This document shows positions 39,404-49,119 of a DNA stretch of 64,000 bases, in pieces. A model generated the notes under the pieces. It was not told the origin of the DNA. It made no database searches and worked only from the letters and a program-made list of their open reading frames with translations. Source of the DNA: Lingula anatina (lineage: Eukaryota; Brachiopoda; Lingulata; Lingulida; Lingulidae); assembly GCF_001039355.2 (NCBI RefSeq), contig NW_019774748.1, forward strand, positions 144,454-208,453, read 5' to 3'. Position 1 is the first letter of the stretch. Every line of letters starts with the position of its first letter. The position numbers and the translations under genes are program-made.

Positions 39404-42400
39404 TCACAGTAAGTGGTGATAAAAGGGATTCACATCCAGAGAACACTCTGCGCAAGGAAACTCTTTGGTAAAAAATGGTTCATACCTATAATAAAGAAAT
39501 ATAAATGGATGTACATGTGATTAGCTATGATAAAAGGTTAATTAAAACATATATTTTAATGCCACCCAACCTCAGGTAAACTAAAAGATTACAACATGTA
39601 ACTGTCTGAAGCACATTACCCTGAGCTTCAGATACCCAAGGCCTGACAGCTTCATTTTCAAACCATTTTATCACAAGCACATTAGCCGTGATCTTCACTA
39701 TTCACAAATGCTTGCTTTTAGAAACATCCATTCTATCATATGGATGTCAGGCTCCCATTATATTAGGTGTGATGTATACTGGGCAATTAAAAAGTATGTA
39801 AATGATCCCAGCCCCCATTTTCACTCACATCTTGACAAACATTTGAATAAATATCTGGAAATGAGGCCTCTGACAGCTTGTTTATGGGAGCATAAATGTT
39901 GCCCAAGAAACCAAAGTGAACAAAGAGGCAGTCTGGTTGATTTGACTGATGAATTTATTGGATGATTGATGAACTGGGAAGACTATTTCACAGTGTGCCA
40001 TCGAGATCTGCAAGAACCTGAAGCTCAGGGTGGTACTGACTGAGATATAAAAATAAGTCGTTATTGGTTGCCATATAAGAATGCAAAATTAAGTATCAGA
40101 TCTTATTCACTGTCTTACATAATCCGCAATAGCACACATGAGACATCTGCCAATATCTCACACAACCACATAACACGTATCCAACACCTACCAGAAATTA
40201 ACTGCCAAATTCCTGTGATCCTGTTGTCCAGGAGAAGACATGACTTCATGCCACCAGTATGCAGGCATGAACAGGACTTCCCCTTCATTTATAGTGCAGT
40301 TCATAGGGTAAGCACCTTAAAATGAGAAAGATTTTCTTTATTTTGATGTTCAAAGTTAAAATACCAATGTTGATATTAACATCACACTATCACATCGCAA
40401 GCACAAATACTGGTAGCACACAAGCATATCTCAGTCACACAGCAAACTAACATGCCACAGTTACCATACCATATTTGTCCCACCAAGCACATTATCACAT
40501 CCTTAACACAACTAGCACGCTCATGCACCTTTGTCACACTTAACACACTATATATCAAATCTCTACCATGCTCATGTCATTTTCACAATTATGAAATATG
40601 CATACCTATCATGACATCAAATATTTGCCATACATAGCACATCACAACATCTCTGACATTGCCCAGGAAACCAACACAACCCTGCCAAACTTGGCTCACA
40701 CATCAGTATCACACTTTGTGCACATCTTATTTGTGTTACATTTAAAATATTCACACTGTTCTTTCACATCTAGAACACTACTAGTACCACATTTGCACTG
40801 CACCTAAATCACGCTCCAATATCTGTCAAAAGATGCAGGTATATGCAAATACTGTCCAGGAGCAATATATGTGATATAATAGTCTAATTTCTGATAAAGA
40901 AAACAAGGCAAGAAAATTCACAAATATTAGTACCCCTGTCCCTGAATGTGATATCTATTATAAGTGAAAGAAAAAAGACAATAAAACTGAAAAAATCAGG
41001 CAGTTTTTCTCTTTGACATCACTGGCTGTGAATCAAAATGCAAACATTGTATAGTCACCTGCAAACTTGGGAAACCTCTGAAAGTCTGGATTACGGATGT
41101 CTACTGGTGACATAACCATTGAGGTGCTGTCCAAAAGGCCCTTTCTCTTAAATTGCTTTGTGGTTTTATTAAACTTCAGCAAAGCTTCTGAAATGTGGGC
41201 CTCGTAGAGGTTTGTGTTGTCATGGGGATCAAACAAGGTCACTTCCTTCTGGCCACTTAACTACAAATGGAAAATCAAAATCACTGTTTTACACAATCCA
41301 CAAAATACCCTACTTCTGATGCCATATCACTGTCAAATACAACAATGTTACCATTACAGTAAAGAAATGTATTGCAATACAGTGATAAATAATCAAGTTT
41401 CTACATTTACCTGGAACAGTAAGTTGTCAAATGGATCAAAATGCAACCGTCCCAGAGTATAACCATCACTTAGCCAGATATTTAGGTGTCTTCTTTTCAG
41501 TAAGCCTTTGACAAACCCTGGTTCTTTTATATCCTGCTCAAGGCTAGGGAAATACTGGGGAATAGAAGTGTATTCAAGATAGGCAGAATAGTTACGGTGC
41601 TTCCCATGATTTTTGTCATTGGATAGCATCTCTAAAAAGTTTGAAAAATTTACATTCAGTGTGGCAGGTCTTACAACCACCAAATCTGGAAAGTGTAATT
41701 GCTTTTTAACATCTGTTGGTATAGTGAATGTTTTGTGATCTTCCCACAATTCTGCCTTTTCCACACCTTCAAAGTCACCATTTGGAGTCAGTTTGACATG
41801 CACTTCTTCATGCAAATACCTTTCCTTAAAATAATCAGTCGTCCACTTCGAGAGCGCAGCCCAATCCTTCATAGTACCCCTAATTATAACAGGTTTGGAA
41901 CGCTTGACATACTCATGAAAGAATTCCTCTTTAGTAGGCATGTGGATTCTATCACATACTGCTAAATGTTTATGTCTGGCTGCTGTCCAACTGGAAGATG
42001 CACATGTGTCCCTCTGGCTAGCAACACAGTCATACTAGTAATTCTCATCATCACCACGCCGTGTGTCATGCTGATCACTACCCTGGACCTTGGCCAGCCA
42101 GCTCTGATATTTCAACAGTAATGGGTTTGGCTGACTGTTGAACAAAGAGGACACACTGGCAATATTTTCTGAGGAATGCACCACGTGAAAGAGATTTTGA
42201 AGAATGTCTAACCTGTGTAATCCCTCCACTGACACATGTCCCGATTCAGTTCTGAAAAAATCGCAGACATTATTGACAAATTGCACCAGGGATGACAGTG
42301 TCACAGGCCCGCTGTAAACTTCTGCCTCTGGTGTCCAGATATTCGCAGGAGCGGGCAGTAGACATGTGCGATCAATTTTTCTCTTCCGAAATGCAATAAA

Positions 42401-42682
42401 ATGCGTGTTGTTGTTAGGGCTTTTATTCGCCCACTTAATTTTCCTATTAAAAGGCCACGCGAATCCTTGAATATCCAATGATCCAAATGTCACGTTTTCC
42501 TCTTTAAAAATGCCCTGTAATTCTTCCAAGATTTTAGATGTTGAGGGGACTTTGGTCACAGCGGCGACGACACAGGATGTTTCCACTGCATGCAAAATAT
42601 CATCGGATTTTAAATTATGTACACATTGAGAGAATTTTACCAGTAAAATGCACATTGTGATGTATAGAGTCCATATTCCCAT
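39404..42682 (-). CDS. Secretory JmjC/cupin-type oxygenase, allele with in-frame stop
   Basis: Minus-strand exons 42682-41411, 41260-41059, 40315-40192 and 39485-39404 have the same phases as the intact copy at 58688-55236. The N-terminus MGIWTLYITMCILLV is a signal peptide. A ~200-residue region without recognised motifs follows, then a JmjC domain with the Fe(II) ligands HxD (LHFDPFDN) and a distal His (YWWHEV), the likely 2-oxoglutarate Lys (SGQKEV), and the ending FTKEFPC...NPFYHH. Such enzymes hydroxylate or demethylate proteins; the signal peptide points to the secretory pathway. This copy has TAG at 42035-42037 (codon 216) created by a 6-bp difference (GAATTACTAGTATGAC against AAAATTATGAC); downstream sequence is open and conserved. 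It is therefore probably a null allele, unless this is a sequencing error. The gene is head-to-head with WDR45. Confidence 0.8.
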
Positions 42683-43064
42683 CCTCGGCAGTCATTTAGT
42701 ATAAGACTTACATAGAGGGATTACGTGTCCAAATGCTAGAGGATTTTCATTCTGTTGTTGATGCCCTGGTTGATTATAGGTGTCAGGACGACCAGACAAG
42801 CTAATCACTTTCCTTTTCTTATTAAAATTTTTGACTGGTTATAAGTCAAATTTTCCAGCAATGGACGTTATTTATATACACAAACAATTTGAAAATCTTT
42901 AAGATAGTACTGAAAGTTCAGGTAGAATTGACATTCCACGAGACTTAAAATTATTAGATTCATTGTATTGAAGATAAGCCCCACCTATAGTTCTTAATCC
43001 TACCAAAACAGAGAGAGATGACAGCAAACCTAGAAATTATATTTTGAAACGGAGTTTATCAGCC
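42683..43064. promoter_or_regulatory. Shared bidirectional promoter region, JmjC gene / WDR45
   Basis: Only 382 bases separate the start codons of the divergent JmjC (-) and WDR45 (+) genes, so their promoters must overlap. The spacing is exactly the same in the second haplotype (58689-59070). I see no clear TATA box or CpG island. Confidence 0.6.
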
Positions 43065-43343
43065 ATGTCCAGCAGGGGAGTGAATAACCTGCGATTTAAT
43101 CAAGATCATGGTATTTAATATTTAATGTTTCATAATGTGATGTAATAATCTTCTTGAAAACAATGTTTATGTACTACATGCAGTTCCTACATTTTACCTG
43201 TAGTTTTTATTTCCTGAATATACACTGTAATTATTAATAATTTTCGTATGTTGTGCAAGAAAACAAACGAAATACTTGCCCAAATAATGGTAATAATTGT
43301 CAATTGAAATAGTCCAATGTGATATGTTTTATTTATTTATCAT

Positions 43344-43374
<31 letters not shown>

Positions 43375-46300
43375 TTTTATTTAGCAGTATTTATTTTATA
43401 TACTCACCTGGCAGCCAGAAAATATTCAGTCCCATTTAACATTTTTAAAGCCTAAGGCCTGTTTGTGATCTTTTTGGTATGATATTGTTCCTTTATTAAT
43501 TTATCCAGATATTAATATGTGGTTTTTCCCACTTAACCATGGAAATGACCCTTTGATTACATTTAATTATAGGTAAATGAAAAAAGGAAATGTGTTTGAA
43601 GTTAATTTTTTCTTTTTAATATAGGCTGTTTTTCATGTGCAATGGAATCAGGTGTGCGGATCTACAATGTTGACCCCTTAACAGAGAAACTCAGGCTTGG
43701 TATTTATACAAATTTCTTTCTTGTATTTACATCTCTGTTTGTATTTCCAAGCACTATAAAACTTTTGAGCACTGCAACATTTGTAAGAAAAAGTTCTTTT
43801 TAGTATCTTTTGCAGTCTAGATTCTATAGAATAGATTGATACTGTAAGGTGATTGAAAACACTGTTTAATGTGATTTGTTTTACAGGCATTGAGTCAGTA
43901 GGTAGTGTGAGTCAAGTGGAAATGCTTCAAAGAACCAACCTCCTGGCAGTTGTTGGTGGAGGAGCAATGCCAAAATTTGCAGAAAATGCAGGTATAAATA
44001 CTGGTATTAATCATTTAAAAAGGAACAATAATAAATTGTCTTTATTTTTGGTTTTACTCTTTGGTGTGAGTGGTTTTAGTTGATCTGAAATGTTCAAATA
44101 TATTTTGTGGTTTCGTAACAGGAATAATATTTCGTAGCAGGAATGATTTTGTTGTAAGCTACAAAATATACAATTGGAATGAAAACATATATACATTTTA
44201 GGTGTTAAATTTGGTAAAAGGTGGCTTGTGAATATATTTTGCAGTTCTGTTGTTGGATGATTCTCAGAGAGATATGCAGAAGAAGCTAGTAATGGAAATC
44301 ACAGTATCCCAGCCGGTGCTTGGTGTCAGACTATGGAGAAAAAGAGAAGTTGAACAGAAGTCCTTTATCAGGTAATATTGTCCATGATGGGAGTGCAAGG
44401 ACAGTAAAAATTAGCATTAATGATTAATTGAAAAGGTTTATACCAAACTGAAGGAATCAAAAATAAGAAAGGGGTTGCTAAATTGGGTTTAAAGGATAGT
44501 TAGATAATAGTATGTTTTAATAATTTTTGAAATCCCATTTGGAGTATGATGAAAATTCTTTATGTGATCTACAAATTGAAGTATATGGTTAGCAAGTGGT
44601 GTGTTCTGTAGAAAGTTAATTTTGTTACAAGTAATCTGACTTAAATTCAGCTTAATAGTGGTGCTACGGAACCAGATTTGTGTGTTTGGCATATACTCAG
44701 ATGATCCTCAGAGTGCAAAGCATTTGGTGACTTTGGACACAAGGGATAATCCTAAAGGTGAGTTAACATATGATACCTGAATGTCAAAATGTTTTTGCCT
44801 AAATTTGGTGAGATATTGTAGAACAGACTGTTTAAATAAGAGCAGACACAAAATGTCAAAAGTAATTGTCCTGGTTTATTAAACCCTTTTACAGCCTGTT
44901 TGATCTCCAGATTTAATCGGTGCTCTTTCATGATAGGTTTATGTGAAGTCAGCCCAGCCTCTGACAGGCCTATTTTGGCATACCTTGGACACAAGCGAGG
45001 CAGCTTGCAGCTGTTGGTGAGTGACTATTCACTATGATAAAATCACTATATGTTCTGTGACAGTCAAAACAATCTGGTAGTGGTTTTATGACCATTTAAA
45101 ATGATAGAAAAAGCAGTAATTGTACCACCAGCGTTAGCGCTGGCGGTACACATGGTTTCGGTCTTGTCCGGATCGTTCCGCCGGCTCCGTTGGCTCCGCC
45201 GGNTAGGCACTACTGGGTTTTTACCACTGCAGGCAGTCTGTGAACGCTTGTAAAGTAAGTTCGATCAAATACCCTGCAGTAATTCATCATTTTGCTCGGT
45301 TAAATATGAAAAAAAATACAGAAAACGAAAACTGAACTACAGACATGGCTTGTTCATGCGCAGCAGACGATTCCTGTCTCCCTCCAGCATGGCTGCCGTT
45401 TGTTTTGATGACGCAGGCTCTAATGGGTCAATACGAATGCGCTTGCTCCAGCTGGTGGTACAATATTTGGAGGCGGTATCGCCTCTCTGATCCTCTAGTC
45501 CTTCATTCATTTTCTTTTGGTTTTGTGAATATTTTTTTACCAGAAGCTGTAGCATATTAGTGCTATGCCTATTGTTTGTTTTGTAGGATTTGTCTAAGGC
45601 GTGTGCTCAGCCCAATATGTCAATGTCTCCAGTGACCATCAATGCACATCAGAATGAACTGGCCTGTCTGGCCATTAACCAGGATGGAACCATGGTGGCA
45701 ACAGCTTCAACCAAGGTGACAAATCAGCTCACTTTTACCCTCCTCAAAATACACATGTTAAAGCCCACATGAGTGTGTGCATGCATGTGTGCAAGCGTGC
45801 ACACACTAGTTGCATTTTATTTTAGTTTTCATATACTGAACATAGGGAAGTTTCTTCAAATATACCATGTATATTTTTTTCAGATATAATTTAAGAACTT
45901 TGATCACAAAATTTCTTTGAATGTAGTAATTCCTTGTCTCATTCATTTTAGGGTACCTTAATCCGCATCTTTGATACAGTAAACAAAAAACAGTTAATTG
46001 AGTTGCGCAGAGGTGCTGACCCAGCCACACTGTACTGGTGAGAAATTCTAACATATGGGTATACATGTGTAATCACCTTCCACAAAAGTTTCACCTTATT
46101 CCAAATCAAAATCTCAAGAATGTAAATATTTTTAAAGAAAAAGTCATAATTGTGAATACTTACTCAGAAGATGTACATGTATTATATATCATAATTGTGG
46201 AAATGATTACAGTTATATTTTTTAAACTGACTTGACTCATTAAAGATGTATTTTTGATTCAGCATCACCTTCAGTCCAGATTCCTCTTTTCTGTGTGTGT

Positions 46301-46964
46301 CCAGTGACAAGGGAACTGTTCATATATTTGCTGTTAAAGATGAAAAGCTGAACAAACGATCCACGTAAGTAAAGATGTCCCACGTGAATTGTGAAACTTG
46401 AATTGTTTTTTGCAATTTTTTTATGATAATGATCAATAAAGTTCTTACAGTCAACAGTCGGTAAATATTGTCAAAGAAGAAAAACAGGCTTGAACCACAT
46501 ACAATAATTTTGACTTTTATTTTATATTAAGGATTCCAAAACAGTCCAATATTATATTGTGCTATTTTTCAGATTTCAAAAAATGAATTTCCTTGGTCAA
46601 ATTGGCCAGTATGTGGAGTCCCAGTGGGGTCTGGCTAGCTTCACTGTGGCAGCAGAATGTGCTTGTATCTGTGCATTTGGACCACACAGCTCAGTGATAG
46701 GTAAGACCCATGATTTGATTGGATTACAAGTTTTGCCTAAGAACTATGGATTCCAACATAAGTTTTCTGTAAGGAAATGTCTTCAGACCAGAATTTTTAA
46801 ACGTCAAACCTCCACCTGTTTCACATGCACAGTTAATTAATTTTTTTATTCTAGCTGTGTGTGTTGATGGTTCCTTCCACAAGTATGTGTTTACACCTGA
46901 TGGAAATTGTAACAGGGAGGCCTATGATGTCTACTTGGACCTAGGAGATGATTTAGAGTTTTGA
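43065..46964 (+). CDS. WDR45: WDR45 / WIPI4 autophagy beta-propeller (PROPPIN)
   Basis: Eleven exons: 43065-43110, 43625-43699, 43887-43991, 44245-44371, 44651-44757, 44937-45016, 45587-45715, 45952-46037, 46263-46364, 46573-46700, 46855-46964; 364 residues, against ~360 in human WDR45. Signature stretches are [56 protein letters not shown], the phosphoinositide-binding LRRG (241-244), [13 protein letters not shown], and [18 protein letters not shown]. The set resembles WDR45/WIPI4 more than WDR45B. Such seven-bladed propellers bind PI3P on forming autophagosomes and couple ATG2 lipid transfer. All splice phases agree. Intron 6 holds an insertion with a GC-rich repeat and an N at 45203. It shares a promoter region with the JmjC gene. 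Confidence 0.95.
43328..43382 (+). repeat. (ATTT)n microsatellite in WDR45 intron 1
   Basis: Run of TTTA units, shorter in the other haplotype (about 59335-59376). Confidence 0.85.
45122..45149. repeat. 28-bp near-perfect palindrome beside a GC-rich minisatellite
   Basis: GTACCACCAGCG TTA GCGCTGGCGGTAC folds on itself with two wobbles. It is followed by 9-bp CCGGCTCCG-type repeats that run into the N at 45203. It marks the left side of the intron 6 insertion. Confidence 0.7.
45203..45203. other. Assembly join (single N) within WDR45 intron 6
   Basis: The N sits in a CCGGCTCCG minisatellite, a plausible cause of the assembly break. The other haplotype breaks just beyond the same repeat (N at 61298). 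Confidence 0.9.
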
Positions 46965-48647
46965 GGATATGTGAATATGTACTACTAATATATGTAGTAC
47001 ATATATTTTAAGTGAAATATACAAGTTAAGGAAAGATATGCGTAGGCTCACTGGTGAGACCCTACAAGTTATATAATCATATTTACCAACTTATTGGTGC
47101 TATCAGAAATGGATTTAGACAAATATTTAATGTTGTGAATATGAGTCTGAAATGAAAATAGTTGCATCCCATAGGATGTTGCTTGGAGTTTTGACTGTGT
47201 GGCCTTTACCTAGAGTCAACATTGGTATAGACGTGAATATACATGTATCAGTATTGCAAACATGATGCATGTTTTTATGATTAAGTAAGATTAATGCAAT
47301 AGAACTATACCATTTTTATCTACATGTAATAGCTACATCAGTCTTCCACAGATCACAAGGAGACAAAATATGTATAATAGAAATTGAAATACTTAATTGT
47401 GGAAGATAAAAGACAAAATTTGATGTGCATTTGTTGAAATTGCATTTTTGTGAAGTTCTGTTTATTTCAAGTTAATATTTTAACAATAATTGGATATCCT
47501 ATGGTACTGTATTTGTAGATAGAAATGCAACTGGCTGTGATTGTAGATGTTAAGCAGCTAGTAGTGAACATATCCTGAAGGTAAACCATTTGATTAATTT
47601 GGTCTAAACAGAAAATGGCACTATTCATAACAACACACTGGTATATTTTAAAGACATTTGAGATCTGTATTTAATTTGACAAAATGAAAAATCATGTATT
47701 TATTGTCATGTATGTACAGTTAATAAATGAAGATATTTTTCAGAACCATGTTTTTTAGTATAAATTGTTGCTGACTGAACACTGAAATGAAAATTAATAA
47801 ACAAAAAAGATGAATAAAGATTAATATAACAGTTGCCAACAAAACCACGTTGATCAAGAACTGTGGCATGCTCATTGTAATTAAGAGGATTTGCAAGTTT
47901 TTAGATGATATTGATGTCATCAACAATAAACTTGGTTTCAAACTCAAAATACAAGTACCTCTGAAATATGAGTTCATTTGATTGATCACTTTAATCAATA
48001 TGCCTTAATTATACCAAGCTAATGATTACATGCATTCTTTGCATTTACACATTATGTAAGATATTTTTTTAGCAGGGGCAATTATTATATTAATAAAATG
48101 AACGTAGCATATGTTTATGACATCTGTATAGGCTACCCTAACCTAAGTTTAAAAGAGGAATATTTGTACTACAAAAAACCAATGAAATATGGCAGTCTCT
48201 TCAGACTCAAACATCACGCAGAAATTACAAATCATCATGTGGATGCGTGTTTTTTTGCCTATTTAGTAATTTAATAACCTTCATTTTCTTTTTATTATTT
48301 TAGTATATATTTGACATAATACATAATTGTATAATGCACAACAGTTTGCAATATTTCCCCCAAATTGTGCAACATTGTGCTAGTTGTGCGCGCTAACTCC
48401 TCATATGTGACAGTAGGAAAATGCGTCAGTTGAGACGATGGTGAAAGAGCCGAGAGAGAAGGTAAACATTACAGAACTCGTGTTTCTCTGGTGATGTGAA
48501 TTAGGTGGACGAGGTATACTGTTGGAGATAATACCTGTGTGACAGCCGAGCGTGTACAGAAACTTTGATATCAATATATATATATATATATATGTAATAC
48601 TGTTATATGATAGTACAGAGACTATACTGCTATATTGCAGCGCAGTC
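46965..48647. other. WDR45 3' flank and spacer
   Basis: AT-rich sequence with several AATAAA-type hexamers near 47720-47815 that could end WDR45. The small open frame near 48100, also seen at 63731, is frameshifted between haplotypes and so is not coding. A (TA)n run lies at ~48572-48592. Confidence 0.5.
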
Positions 48648-48821
48648 GGGGCCGTAGCGATAGTCCGAAGGTTCAATAGTCCGAAGGTTCATTGGTCCGA
48701 ATGTTCACTATAGAACCTTCGGACCAATGAACCCTTGATTAAAAAATCGATGAAAATGTTACCACTTTTCGGACCAATGAACCTTCGGACCAATGAACCT
48801 TCGGACTATAGAGACGCCCCC
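48648..48821. mobile_element. 174-bp hAT-like MITE made of TTCGGACC/AATGAACC repeats
   Basis: It is flanked by the 8-bp direct repeat GCGCAGTC (48640-48647 and 48822-48829), the length made by hAT transposases. The ends GGGGCCGTAGCG and GGGGGCGTCTCT both lead into ATAGTCCGAAGGTTCA. The interior is built almost wholly of GGTCCGAAGGTTCATT words, three in one direction and four in the other, so it would form a long hairpin. It ends 24 bases before a likely 5' leader exon donor (48845|GTAAGA) of the next gene. Confidence 0.85.
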
Positions 48822-49119
48822 GCGCAGTCATCGACGGCTTATAAGGTAAGACATTTACATGTGACATACATATATTGTTTCATATAGATTTACGTGTAGT
48901 TGTTATTGCTGAATATTGGTGTAACTATTACTGGGGGTTGATCATGAATCGGCAATATAAATTGCAAAGTATATAGATGACGGGATGAATCAATAGTCTG
49001 ATAGAAAAGGTGTGCCCAACTGATATTTACCACAATACTGCATGTACAGTCAGGTATTTTACATAATTGTTTCAGTATGCTTAGTAATATTGATTCTTTA
49101 ATTTATTCCAGTTATCACT

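Larger units (their letters stand above)
45121..45462. mobile_element. Insertion with TGTACCACCAGC ends in WDR45 intron 6
   Basis: The left end TGTACCACCAGC is mirrored at 45451-45462 by GCTGGTGGTACA. CCTTCATTCAT follows near 45500-45510 and in the other haplotype precedes the left end (61115-61125), perhaps a partly lost target duplication. The interior includes a GC-rich minisatellite and the N at 45203. Confidence 0.45.
37648..48357. repeat. Haplotype block B, first copy (matches 53486-64000)
   Basis: This ~10.7 kb, from GATCATTTTTAATG to the window-end equivalent, is repeated after the N at 53485 with small differences and some insertions. Both copies carry the JmjC gene and WDR45 in the same order, orientation and spacing. 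Confidence 0.88.

Noticed and set aside
40385-40805. Spaced CACA-type words resembling a repeat array
   Set aside because: The recurring TATCACA/AGCACA words have no fixed period or conserved unit, so it is a degenerate simple-sequence region rather than an array.
39708-40807. Plus-strand open frames rich in His, Thr and Ser
   Set aside because: They are antisense to or within introns of the minus-strand JmjC gene, and the CACA-rich text is low complexity.
45345-45560. Open frames in WDR45 intron 6
   Set aside because: They lie in the inserted element, overlap each other on both strands and have no domain.
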